Positions 45,330 to 53,947 of a stretch of DNA of 64,000 bases are shown piece after piece; the first letter of the stretch is position 1; the number at the start of each line of letters is the position of its first letter. The position numbers were made by a program, and so were the translations under genes. The stretch lies in the NCBI GenBank assembly GCA_035624215.1, contig DASPRY010000120.1, positions 10,060 through 74,059 of the forward strand. Reading direction: 5' to 3'. Origin of the DNA: JAFAGX01 sp035624215. GTDB taxonomy: Bacteria > Acidobacteriota > Terriglobia > Terriglobales > Acidobacteriaceae. The notes under the pieces are model-generated. The model was not told the origin of the DNA. It did not search any database and worked only from the letters and a program-made list of their open reading frames with translations.

Positions 45330-46115
45330 GTGCCGGTTGACAACGAACTCTATAACCGCCTGAGCGAAACCTGGTGGGATGAGAATGAAGCTTTTGGTCT
45401 GTTGCGCACGGTCTTAGGGCCTGTTCGTTTTGGTTATTTCCGGCGAGCTTTGATCGAGAAATATGGGCGAGATCCCCAGGGGATCAAAGTGCTCGATGTG
45501 GGATGCGGAGGCGGTCTGCTGGCAGAGGAGTTTGCGCGGCTGGGATGTAAGGTAACCGGCCTCGATCCTTCAGAGGCGTCTTTGAGCACCGCAAGCAGGC
45601 ATGCGCAGCAATCAGGCCTGGAGATAACCTACCGCCGGGGGGTCGGTGAGCAGATTCCTTATGCCGATGCTTCTTTCGATGTGGTGATTTGCTGTGACGT
45701 TTTGGAACATGTAAACGATGGGGCGCAAGTGATTGGGGAGATTGCACGTGTCCTCAACAGGGGCGGGATTTTTTTCTATGACACGATTAACGCGACATGG
45801 CGGTCATGGCTCATGGTGATCAAAATGGCGCAAGAGTGGAAATTGACCCGGTTTTTTCCACCTGACCTGCACGATTGGAAACATTTCATCAAGCCGCGAC
45901 AGTTGCAACTATGGATGCAACGCTCGGGTTTGCAGAACGAGGAAGTGAAAGGGATGAGCCCACGGGGCAATCCGTTTGTGATCATGAGCAGGTTCGCAAA
46001 ATACAGACGCGGGTTGGTTACGCTGGGAGAAATGGCCGAGGAAATCAAATTCCGGGAGTCAAGAGATGTTTCCGTGCTGTATATGGGGCATGCGGTGAAA
46101 CAGCGGAGTTCCTGA
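45330..46115 (+). CDS. UbiG-type O-methyltransferase
   Basis: A 261-residue class I SAM methyltransferase. The start YNRLSETWWDENEAFGLLRT and the motif KVLDVGCGGGLLAEEFARLG, VTGLDPSEASL, DVVICCDVLEHV and FFYDTINATWRSWL match UbiG, which methylates hydroxyl groups on prenylated aromatic rings. The C-terminal LHDWKHFIKPRQLQLWMQRS is also typical. Placed between the flavin hydroxylase and the UbiA gene, it would methylate a newly formed phenol; the native ubiquinone role is less likely because no other ubi genes of that step are nearby. The start is GTG at 45330, 21 nt after the hydroxylase. Confidence 0.88.
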   Translation: MPVDNELYNRLSETWWDENEAFGLLRTVLGPVRFGYFRRALIEKYGRDPQGIKVLDVGCGGGLLAEEFARLGCKVTGLDPSEASLSTASRHAQQSGLEITYRRGVGEQIPYADASFDVVICCDVLEHVNDGAQVIGEIARVLNRGGIFFYDTINATWRSWLMVIKMAQEWKLTRFFPPDLHDWKHFIKPRQLQLWMQRSGLQNEEVKGMSPRGNPFVIMSRFAKYRRGLVTLGEMAEEIKFRESRDVSVLYMGHAVKQRSS

Positions 46116-46131
46116 GCGGGGAACGTTGCAA

Positions 46132-47019
46132 ATGGGCACTGCGGGAGTTGTTGCGAAGCGTAATCCGGCGGACGTTCTGGTTGGCTTCTTCTGGCTTTGC
46201 CACCCGGGCCCGATTGTCTTCAACGGGATTGCAGTTACGGTGTTTGCGCTGCTTGCCAGTTGGGGAGATATTCACTGGAAGATCCTGGCTTTGGCGGTGA
46301 GTGCACACATCGCCATGCAGCTCTCCATCGCGATTCTCAACGATTATTGTGATCGGGAGCGCGATGTGTTGAGCAAGAAAAACAAGCCTATCGTGCGAGG
46401 ACTGGTCCTGCCCCGGGAAGCGCTGTTCACTTCGTTGTTCATGATGTTGGTCATGGTGGTGCTGCTCATCCCTCTTAATCGCGCGGCGCTGCTAATTTCT
46501 GTGATCTACCTTGCTCTTGGGCAAAGCTACAACCTGGGGTTAAAAACTACGCCCTGGGGTGGGGTGGTGTTTTCACTGGCGATTCCGCTCCTGCCGGTTT
46601 ACGGGTTCGTTGCGGTGAATCATTTTGTGCCGTTGGTACTGTGGCAAATGCCAGTTACAGCCCCGCTCGGCCTGGCCTTGCATCTGGCGAATACTCTGCC
46701 AGACATTGAGCAGGATGCCGCTAATCAATTGCGGAACATTGCAGTTGTGCTGGGGGTGAGACGGTCGATGATTGCCACTTCCCTGCTGATCCTGCTGGCC
46801 GCCGCGGTAATCATGGTTCTGAAAATCACTGGCCTGATCCCTGCACAGGCGTGGCTGCTTTTCCCTACGTGGATTACGGCGATTCTGTCAGTCGCTGTCC
46901 TATATGTTGTGTTTGGTTCAAGAACATCGCACCAAGCGCGCCAGACTTATTTCTATTTTGTGGTATTAACCTGCCTTGTGCTTGCCGGGGGATGGATCGC
47001 CAGCGCTCTGATCAACTGA
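46132..47019 (+). CDS. UbiA-family prenyltransferase
   Basis: A 295-residue integral membrane protein with about eight helices. The first Asp-rich motif is NDYCDRERDVLSKKNKPIVR (about residue 70), the second is LPDIEQDAANQLRN (about residue 191); both bind Mg-diphosphate of the isoprenyl donor. It transfers a prenyl chain to an aromatic or polyketide acceptor in the membrane. The gene follows the methyltransferase by 16 nt and closes the operon. Its last 54 bases overlap the 3' end of the opposite-strand MBL gene. The acceptor and chain length cannot be read from sequence. Confidence 0.87.
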   Translation: MGTAGVVAKRNPADVLVGFFWLCHPGPIVFNGIAVTVFALLASWGDIHWKILALAVSAHIAMQLSIAILNDYCDRERDVLSKKNKPIVRGLVLPREALFTSLFMMLVMVVLLIPLNRAALLISVIYLALGQSYNLGLKTTPWGGVVFSLAIPLLPVYGFVAVNHFVPLVLWQMPVTAPLGLALHLANTLPDIEQDAANQLRNIAVVLGVRRSMIATSLLILLAAAVIMVLKITGLIPAQAWLLFPTWITAILSVAVLYVVFGSRTSHQARQTYFYFVVLTCLVLAGGWIASALIN

Positions 47020-48240
47020 TCGCTCGAACACCTGCGCGTTGGGTTCGGAATTTGTGTGATAGCGGGCCGGGTGCAAGCGAACTGGCGTTGCGCCAGGAAA
47101 CGTAGAAGCGAATTCCGCTTCTTCTGCGAAAATGCGAAGGCGCTCGAGAAGTTTTGGGTGATCGGTGCGCCGCTCGAACCAGCGATAGAGTGTGTAGACG
47201 CTCACCAGCAGACGCTCGGGAGAGTCCCATTGAGCAAATTGGCTGCAAGTGAATTCTGTGCTGTGTGCGATGTCATAAGCGGCCTTTTTCGCACCCATTC
47301 CAAGGTTGAAGCGTTGACGAACTTCCGTATCTAGAAATGTCCAATAATCCCTTAGCTGACGAATACCAGTCTTATCCGTAACAGGCCCATGACCCGGGAT
47401 GATCACATCAACATCCATCTGAAGAATCTTATCCAGGGTGGAAATCCACTGCTCAACCGGGCCTGCCCACAACACTGGTGTGACGTCGATAAAAGCGGCA
47501 TCACCGGCGAAGAGCGTCCTTGCATCTGGAACATAAACCAGAACGTCTCCCCGCGTGTGCATAGGGCCCACTTCGAGCAAATGCACCTCACGCCCACCGA
47601 CGTCGATCCTGCATTCACCTGTGAACCGGCGTGAGGGCAAAGTCAGCTTTACCGGACGAGCATCATACGGGGCCAGCATGGCCTGCCACCATGATCCGAT
47701 GCTCCGATATCTGGCCACCCCGGTCAGACGACCTACAAGCTTGAGCAGAGAACCAAGTTTTCCCAGAGACATGAAAGCTTTGGGAGAGAGTTCCTGCATC
47801 TCTTCGTAGCATGCCTGTGAACTAATGATCTCGGCGTCAGCCACCAGTTCGTTGCCCCAGCAATGATCGCCATCGGCATGCGTATTGACGAGATACCGAA
47901 TAGGGCAGGTAGCGGTGAGTGGCCGCATGAGTTCGAGCATGCTGCGGGTATGCGGAAGATCAACCTGGGTATCAACCAGAAGAGATTCGCCGCGGCCAAC
48001 AATCAGGCCGGTGTTGGTTTCGTTCCAAGACCCGTTAGGAGCTAGAAAGGCGTAGAGATTCTGACCGAGGTCGTAGACTCCTCTCGCGTAGCGGGCGCGT
48101 TCACGATAATTGGTGCGATCGGGCAGCGCATCGGCATAGAGCAGTGTCGATTTTCTTGCGCCGCCGTCTCGTTGCAAAACCTGGTCCTCCCCGATGGGTA
48201 TCGCAGCATCCGAAGGGGCCTTCCCCGGCCCACTTGTCAA
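46966..48240 (-). CDS. metallo-beta-lactamase-fold hydrolase
   Basis: A 424-residue MBL-fold protein. The metal motif is NTHADGDHCWGNELV (H-x-H-x-D-H type, with Gly between the Asp residues), with further ligands expected in EVGPMHTRGDVLVYV, LFAGDAAFIDVTPV and IPGHGPV. The C-terminal 110 residues are a helical extension (KKAAYDIAHSTEFTCSQFA). Family members include polyketide-releasing thioesterases and other hydrolases; beside a polyketide-like operon a chain-release role is attractive but inferred. The start is TTG at 48240, forming a TTGA overlap with the stop of the upstream TolC-like gene, which supports that codon. It converges on the UbiA gene. Confidence 0.8.
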   Translation of the reverse strand: MTSGPGKAPSDAAIPIGEDQVLQRDGGARKSTLLYADALPDRTNYRERARYARGVYDLGQNLYAFLAPNGSWNETNTGLIVGRGESLLVDTQVDLPHTRSMLELMRPLTATCPIRYLVNTHADGDHCWGNELVADAEIISSQACYEEMQELSPKAFMSLGKLGSLLKLVGRLTGVARYRSIGSWWQAMLAPYDARPVKLTLPSRRFTGECRIDVGGREVHLLEVGPMHTRGDVLVYVPDARTLFAGDAAFIDVTPVLWAGPVEQWISTLDKILQMDVDVIIPGHGPVTDKTGIRQLRDYWTFLDTEVRQRFNLGMGAKKAAYDIAHSTEFTCSQFAQWDSPERLLVSVYTLYRWFERRTDHPKLLERLRIFAEEAEFASTFPGATPVRLHPARYHTNSEPNAQVFERSVDQSAGDPSPGKHKAG

Positions 48241-49134
48241 AAGCTAAGGGAGGTAGCTGTGCCCATGGCTTCGGCCAGGTCAATGCGCGCATTAGTGTAG
48301 TCGAACAGTGCATCGACTTTCTCCGTCTTGGCAGTTTCCAACTGAGTCTGGGCATCAATTACCTCAATGCTGGTGGTCAGGCCGACTTTGTACAGGCGGT
48401 TGGCGTGTGCCAGCACATCTTCTGCGAAGGAAACGGACTGTTCAGCGACCTCAACCTTCTGTCGTGCGGATGCCAAGGTCGCCAAAACCTTGCGGATATC
48501 CAATTCGACGTTCTTTCTGAGTTCCGTCTCCCGGATTTCTTCCTGGCGCATAAGAGAAGAGGCTTCGGCACGGTCCGCATCCATCCTTCCGCCATCGAAT
48601 AAGGGAATCTTCAGTGTGGCTCCCAGAACGTGAGTTTGGACACCACTCAGCAGGCCATAATCCCCGTATCCGACGAGCGATGGCATGCGTTCGAGTTTTG
48701 CGGCGGTGTTTTTCAGTTTCGCGCTCGCGGTGCGCTGCCCTTGCTCCTTCAGGTCCGCTCGTGAGTTGAAAGCCGTTGTCAGAGCTTCGGGTACGGTAGG
48801 CATGTCTGAGGGAACGACCGCGAATGCACCGGTGAGTTTCAATCGAGTATCCCAGCTCAAATTAAGCGCGTTGATCAGGTCGAGGTGGATGCGACGGAGC
48901 TCAGTCTCGTCCGAGATCAGTTGCTGCTGATGGCGCGCGACGGCAAGGCTGGTGCGGGCCAGGTTGCAGAGTCGCCAACTTCTCGTCAAAGCTCTGCTGC
49001 ATGCTCGCAATTCGATCTCCGAGCACCTTCACCTGTTCCTGCAGCTCGATGGTTTCTTTGTTGCCGCCGTGAGCGGGTACGCCATAGGCAAATATCAGCG
49101 CCAGGAAGATTCCGATCATCACATTGCGTTTCAT
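48237..49134 (-). pseudogene. decayed TolC-like outer-membrane efflux gene, N-terminal fusion and frameshift
   Basis: Two overlapping frames. The first (from 49134) encodes a signal peptide (GIFLALIFAYGVPAHGG) and a coiled coil (NKETIELQEQVKVLGDRIAS) like the start of YbgF/CpoB-type proteins, then leaves frame near 48970. The second frame picks up as a TolC barrel/helix segment: LARTSLAVARHQQQLISDET, LIFG-type interior VLGATLKIPLFDGGRMDADR, and the typical end RLYKVGLTTSIEVIDAQTQL, ALFDYTNARIDLAEAMG. The N-terminal half of TolC is missing. This looks like a deletion joining unrelated pieces, so export function is probably lost; a stand-alone C-terminal product from 49010 is possible. Confidence 0.65.
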
Positions 49135-49293
49135 CGCGATTCCCTTTTGTGAGGCTTGAATCCAGCTCTATTTAGGCTACTCCGAAAAGGCTGAGTGTCA
49201 ACCCTTGCTGCTGCGTGGTGAGAGCCCAGTTCGGAGAGAGCTGGCTAGATACGCCTTTGATCTACTGCTTTTCGCTTATACTCGTTCATCTTC

Positions 49294-50655
49294 ATGGCCC
49301 TGCCCACGGTTCAATCCCGTCCGCAACTGTTGCGCGAACTGGGTATCAGCGAGGCCTGCGCGGTAGTGGTGGGCACGATCATCGGGAGCGGGATTTTCCT
49401 GGTTCCCGCTGAAATGATGCAGGCAGTTGGCTCTGCGAAGCTGGTGTACCTGGTATGGCTGGTGGGAGGGTTGCTGTCGTTTTTCGGAGCGCTAACCTAC
49501 GCCGAACTGGGCGCTATGAAACCGCAGGCCGGCGGCGAGTACGTCTACGTGCGTGATGCTTACGGGCCATTGGCCGGATTTCTGTATGGCTGGACCTGGT
49601 TTGTGATTGCGAAGCCGGCATCGATTGCGACCATTACGACCGGCCTGGTGCGAATCCTGGGCACGTTTTCGATCTTCGGTTTCGTTACGCGGTCAATCAT
49701 CGGTCCGATCACCTACGGACAGTTGGTCGCCATCGGCGCTGCAGTCCTGATTTCGTTCCTGAATTACGTCGGGATCAAGAAAGCCGGAGAATTCCAACTG
49801 ATCTTCACTTTATTAAAGATCGGCATCATTCTCGCCATCGTCGTTATCGGGTTCACATATGGCGCGGGAAGCTGGCGCCACTTCGCTGAAAATTATGCCG
49901 GGGCGAAAGGTGGTATTGCGGGATTCATGGCTGCGCTGGTAGCGGCACTTTGGGCTTATGACGGCTGGAATGATCTGAATATGGTTTCGGAGGAAATCCG
50001 CGAACCGGAGAGAAATATTCCGCTGGCACTGATCGTCGGCGTGGCGACGGTGGGTGCGCTCTATATGCTGGTGAACGCGGCGGTGCAGTTCGTGATGCCT
50101 GCGCAGGCCATTGCAGCTTCGCCGCGCCCGGCCTCGGATGCGATCGGTTTGGTTCTGGGTTCGGCGGGAGCGGCGATCGTTTCGGCTGGGATGGCCGTAT
50201 CAATGCTAGTAACGCTGAACGGCACCATTATGAGTGGTGCGCGCGTACCGTTCGCGCTGGCACGCGACCGCTACTTTTTCTCGACATTGGCCGAAGTTCA
50301 CCCCCGCTATCACACGCCTTCCGTTGCCCTTATTGTGCAGGCCGTGCTCGCGATCATTCTGTTGTTGCTGGGCGGAAGCTTTCGTCAGTTCTTCTCACTC
50401 GCCATTTTCGCTGAGTGGCTCTTCTATATGATTGCGGGGAGCACAGTGTTTGTTTTCCGCCGCCGCGATCCGCAAGCTTGCCGTCCTTACCGCGTTTGGG
50501 GATATCCGGTGGTTCCAGTGCTGTTCGTGCTCGCCTCTGCCCTGCTGCTCTACTACACCTTTACCGACAATTTTCGGAATTCAGCCCTGGGTTGCCTGGT
50601 GATTCTGGCGGGGGTACCGGTTTTCTATGCTTTTGCCCGGCAACGCCGTAACTGA
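49294..50655 (+). CDS. APC-family amino-acid permease
   Basis: A 453-residue inner-membrane transporter with 12 helices of the APC superfamily (LAT/YfnA-like branch). The conserved helix 1 signature is GTIIGSGIFLVPAEMMQAVG, helix 2-3 AELGAMKPQAGGEYVYVRDA, and helix 6 WAYDGWNDLNMVSEEIREPE; the central ARVPFALARDRYFF loop is also typical. It imports or exchanges neutral amino acids by proton or substrate exchange; specificity is unknown. It is divergent from the decayed TolC gene and appears to be monocistronic. Confidence 0.88.
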   Translation: MALPTVQSRPQLLRELGISEACAVVVGTIIGSGIFLVPAEMMQAVGSAKLVYLVWLVGGLLSFFGALTYAELGAMKPQAGGEYVYVRDAYGPLAGFLYGWTWFVIAKPASIATITTGLVRILGTFSIFGFVTRSIIGPITYGQLVAIGAAVLISFLNYVGIKKAGEFQLIFTLLKIGIILAIVVIGFTYGAGSWRHFAENYAGAKGGIAGFMAALVAALWAYDGWNDLNMVSEEIREPERNIPLALIVGVATVGALYMLVNAAVQFVMPAQAIAASPRPASDAIGLVLGSAGAAIVSAGMAVSMLVTLNGTIMSGARVPFALARDRYFFSTLAEVHPRYHTPSVALIVQAVLAIILLLLGGSFRQFFSLAIFAEWLFYMIAGSTVFVFRRRDPQACRPYRVWGYPVVPVLFVLASALLLYYTFTDNFRNSALGCLVILAGVPVFYAFARQRRN

Positions 50656-50823
50656 TCCCTCCTTTGCCGATTTTTGCGTGCGCCTGTCGTCCATGATCTA
50701 GGCGGTTACCGAAGTACACGGGCAGCAGGCACGTTTACGGCTAAACAAGTCTCTCGTAGCTTGAGATTTACCCGCGCGTGAACCTCCCCGGAGTGCGGGG
50801 TGCCTTCGGGAGCTCGAATAGCT

Positions 50824-51744
50824 ATGCCTGACAACTTGACTTTGGGCCTTCTGCCCGAGCGCAAGAGGGACTGGCGCAAATTTGCCGCCAGCTACGGCCT
50901 TGAAATTGTCTTAATTCTGCTTCTTCTGGGCCTCAGGCTGGTGTTTCCCGACCAACTGCAATTTCACCCAAGAGAAGTTACCGAACTAATTCCGCCGCCC
51001 GCACCTCAGCCCGAGCCGATAAAGGCTGAAGCGCCCAAACCTGCGCCCGCGCCGGTGCCATTGCCGACGCCGATAAGTCCGCCAAAATTGATCGTGCCGA
51101 AGGAAGTTGTGGCTCAACCCAAGAAACTGCCCGAGCCTCCGAAGATTGCAACTGAATTCAAACCGCCGCAGTTCGAGCCGCCACGCGCAGTCGTGCCCAA
51201 GGTCGTATATACGGGTTCGTTCACCAATTCATCTCCCGCGGCGGTTAGCGCTCCGACGCAGAAGGTCCAGACGGCAGGATTTGGCGACCCCAATGGCCTG
51301 CCCGGTTCCGGCAAGGAGAATGCCCGACTGACTGCGGCGGCGCTTGGGTCTTTCGATTCCATGGGAGGGGGGCTAAGTGGCGGGACCAGCAGTGCCAGAG
51401 TGGTGCAGAGCGCAGGCTTTGGCGCACAGGAGATCGCTCAAGCCAAGCCGCGGCAGACCGACAATGGCCCTCCGACAACGCCGGTTGAGATTCTTTCCAA
51501 GCCGAATCCGGTTTACACCGAGGAAGCCCGCCAGCTCCGCCTCGAAGGAGAAGTGCTGCTGGAGGTCATGTTTGGAGCCAATGGCCAGTTACAGGTGAAT
51601 CGCGTGGTGCGCGGATTGGGTCACGGTCTGGATGAAGCCGCGGTCGCGGCAGCCAGCAAAATTCAGTTCAAGCCGGCCGCGCGCAACGGATCGCCGGTAG
51701 ATTCGACGTCGATCGTACATGTGATTTTTCAGCTCGCGTATTGA
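50824..51744 (+). CDS. TonB-family energy transducer
   Basis: A 306-residue periplasm-spanning protein: a short cytoplasmic start, one transmembrane helix (IVLILLLLGLRLVF, about 30-45), a Pro/Ala/Lys-rich rod (PPPAPQPEPIKAEAPKPAPA), a Gly/Ser-rich linker and a C-terminal TonB domain (PVYTEEARQLRLEGEVLLEV, GLGHGLDEAAVAAASKIQFK). It would couple ExbBD energy to outer-membrane receptors. The ATG at 50824 has GGGAG upstream. The M48 protease gene follows by 19 nt, so the two are likely co-transcribed. Confidence 0.85.
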   Translation: MPDNLTLGLLPERKRDWRKFAASYGLEIVLILLLLGLRLVFPDQLQFHPREVTELIPPPAPQPEPIKAEAPKPAPAPVPLPTPISPPKLIVPKEVVAQPKKLPEPPKIATEFKPPQFEPPRAVVPKVVYTGSFTNSSPAAVSAPTQKVQTAGFGDPNGLPGSGKENARLTAAALGSFDSMGGGLSGGTSSARVVQSAGFGAQEIAQAKPRQTDNGPPTTPVEILSKPNPVYTEEARQLRLEGEVLLEVMFGANGQLQVNRVVRGLGHGLDEAAVAAASKIQFKPAARNGSPVDSTSIVHVIFQLAY

Positions 51745-51763
51745 GAGAAGAGAGCATTAAGCC

Positions 51764-53512
51764 ATGAAGAATTGGAGAGCAATCATATCCGCCACAGTGC
51801 TGATCACGATCAGCGCTGTCGCGCAGCAGCCGCCGGCGAAAAATGCGGAGCCCGCGAAAGTGCAATCAGCATCCTCAGCCGTTGGCGACGCTTCCAGCAC
51901 TTCTGCCGCGAAATCCGGAAGCGCGCCCATGACCATGGAACAGGTTGTGGACCGCACCATTCAGCGTGAGCACGCGCTGATGGGTTTTCTGCGCACGCGC
52001 ACGCCGCTGGTTGAAACTTACCTGCAAAACCTGAAACGCGATCCTGAACTCGGCGCTACCCCCAAGGATGATCGCTATTTTCTTGGCCGCCTGGACCTGG
52101 CGACCACGGTCGAGCGCCGCGACTATCTGTTTAAAGAGGAAAGTTTCGAAAAAAATCTGCTGGGCGGCTTCACCAAGCTTTTCAGGCTCGAATATGACCC
52201 GATGGGATTTTCCTGGATGATCTTCGCCGACCGCGAGGAGTTTGACCGCGCCCACTACGATTTCAAATATCTGCGGCGCGAGTTCCTGGGAGATGTGCGC
52301 TGCTTTGTGTTCGACGTCACGCCGAAGAAAGACGCCGGAAAAGGACGCTTCCTGGGCCGCATCTGGGTGGAAGACCAGGATTTCAATATCGTGCGCTTGA
52401 ATGGCACTTATGCTCCCCGCCCCAAGAACGCCTACTTCTTTCACCTGGATAGTTGGCGCCTCAATCTGATTCCCGGCTACTGGCTGCCCGCTTACGTCTA
52501 CAGTGAAGAAGGCGATTTCAGCTACGGCTCCAAAGACAAGGTGGCATTCAAGGCACAGACCCGCATATGGGGCTATGAGATCAAGAAGAAAACTCAGGAG
52601 AACGAACTGGCGCAGATCACCGTGGATGCTGTAAAGGATGAAAGCCCCACGGCAACCGATCCGTCGCCCTTGGCGGCGCAACGGGAATGGCAACAGCAGG
52701 CGGAAGACAATGTGATTGAACGGTTGGAGGCGGCCGGATTGCTCGCTCCCAGCGGGGATGTCGACAAGATTCTGTTGACGGTGGTCAACAATCTAATGAT
52801 CACAAATAATATTGATCTTCCCGGCCAGGTGCGCACCCGGACCATGCTGACAACTCCGCTGGAGACGTTCAGCGTGGGCAATACGATTGTCGTCAGCCGT
52901 GGTCTGGTTGACGTGCTGCCAGACGAAGCCTGCCTGGCGATGGTGCTTTCGCATGAACTGGCGCACATCGCTCTAGGGCACAATCTGGGCAGCAAATTCG
53001 CTTTTACTGATCGCATGCTGTTTTCCGATCAGTCGACGTATCAGAATTTCGGATTCCGCCACAGCCCTGAGGAAGAAACTGCGGCCGACGCCAAGGCTCT
53101 GGAGATGCTCAAGAAATCTCCTTACGCCGCGAAACTGGATTCCGCCAGCCTGTTCCTAAAAGAACTTTCGGCGCGAGCGCCGGAGATTGCGGCGCTGCTG
53201 ACTCCGCATCTGGGCAACAGCTTTACCAATGACAAAGGACAACTGGTGCGTATGCCGGAATTGGCGAATGCCGGGCCTGAACTGAAGCCCGACAAGCTCG
53301 ATCAGGTTGCCGCATTGCCCCTGGGAGGGCGCCTGAAAGTGAATGCCTGGGATGATCAGGTGGAACTGATCAAGGCCGCGCCGGTAAGTCTTCTCTCCGC
53401 CCGCGATAAAATGCCGTTCGAAGTGACGCCGTTCTTCCCGCGCCTGAGCCGGTTGGAAACTGGCAGCAGGGTGGCGCCAACGACCGTGGCGAATCGTACG
53501 CCGCAAAAGTAG
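51764..53512 (+). CDS. M48 family metallopeptidase, exported, with N-terminal lipoprotein-like domain
   Basis: A 582-residue protein with a signal peptide (IISATVLITISAVAQQ). Residues about 60-280 resemble a LolA/MucB-type beta fold (RLDLATTVERRDYLFKEES, RREFLGDVRCFVFDVTPK). The M48 domain follows with VGNTIVVSRGLVDVLPDE, zinc motif SHELAHIALGHNL (about residue 397) and the third ligand Glu in EEETAADAKALEML. It lacks the TPR tail of BepA-like proteases. It likely degrades or processes envelope proteins in the periplasm; the beta domain may bind the substrate. Confidence 0.85.
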   Translation: MKNWRAIISATVLITISAVAQQPPAKNAEPAKVQSASSAVGDASSTSAAKSGSAPMTMEQVVDRTIQREHALMGFLRTRTPLVETYLQNLKRDPELGATPKDDRYFLGRLDLATTVERRDYLFKEESFEKNLLGGFTKLFRLEYDPMGFSWMIFADREEFDRAHYDFKYLRREFLGDVRCFVFDVTPKKDAGKGRFLGRIWVEDQDFNIVRLNGTYAPRPKNAYFFHLDSWRLNLIPGYWLPAYVYSEEGDFSYGSKDKVAFKAQTRIWGYEIKKKTQENELAQITVDAVKDESPTATDPSPLAAQREWQQQAEDNVIERLEAAGLLAPSGDVDKILLTVVNNLMITNNIDLPGQVRTRTMLTTPLETFSVGNTIVVSRGLVDVLPDEACLAMVLSHELAHIALGHNLGSKFAFTDRMLFSDQSTYQNFGFRHSPEEETAADAKALEMLKKSPYAAKLDSASLFLKELSARAPEIAALLTPHLGNSFTNDKGQLVRMPELANAGPELKPDKLDQVAALPLGGRLKVNAWDDQVELIKAAPVSLLSARDKMPFEVTPFFPRLSRLETGSRVAPTTVANRTPQK

Positions 53513-53564
53513 AGCCGGTCACGTCTTCGGATCCCATCCTTCGAAAACCGCAGCGGCGTGGCGC

Positions 53565-53593
53565 TTGACGGCTTCCCATATTTCTGCAAATAT
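53565..53593 (+). promoter_or_regulatory. probable ars promoter with palindromic ArsR operator
   Basis: TTGACG (53565-53570) as -35 is followed at 17-18 nt by an AT-rich -10 (AAATAT/AATATA). A perfect ATATTT-CTGC-AAATAT palindrome (53578-53593) sits across spacer and -10, the usual place for an ArsR operator. The predicted transcript would start at or near the arsR ATG (53600). Confidence 0.5.
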
Positions 53594-53599
53594 AGAAAG

Positions 53600-53947
53600 A
53601 TGCAGAGTGCCTCGGTTACGCGGTACGCGGATATGTTCTCCGCCATGGGGACGGAGCCGAGGCTGCGCATCATGCAGCTCCTTCTGTCGGCGCACCCTGA
53701 GGGGTTGGTAGTCGGCGAGATTCAAGGGGAACTCGGAATTCCCAACTCCACCCTTTCCCATCATCTCGACAAGCTCAAGAACGAAGATCTGGTGTGCGTG
53801 CGGCGCGAGAGCACGTTTCTGCGCTACACGGCGAACACGGAGGCGCTGCGCGAACTGCTGCAGTTTCTTTATGCCGAGTGTTGTACTCGCAATCGCGCTT
53901 TCAAACCGCAAGAGATTGTGCAAATAGGAGGGCAGCGTGGCCACTGA
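53600..53947 (+). CDS. arsR: ArsR-family transcriptional repressor
   Basis: A 115-residue winged-helix repressor. The recognition region GELGIPNSTLSHHLDKLKNE and ALGTEPRLRIM-like start (MFSAMGTEPRLRIMQLLLSA) are typical; Cys residues near the C-terminus (FLYAECCTRNRAF) form a pair like the metalloid site of the second ArsR type. It would repress the arsRMC operon until As(III) binds. The ATG at 53600 is chosen because the promoter and palindrome lie directly upstream. Its end overlaps arsM by 11 nt. Confidence 0.88.
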   Translation: MQSASVTRYADMFSAMGTEPRLRIMQLLLSAHPEGLVVGEIQGELGIPNSTLSHHLDKLKNEDLVCVRRESTFLRYTANTEALRELLQFLYAECCTRNRAFKPQEIVQIGGQRGH

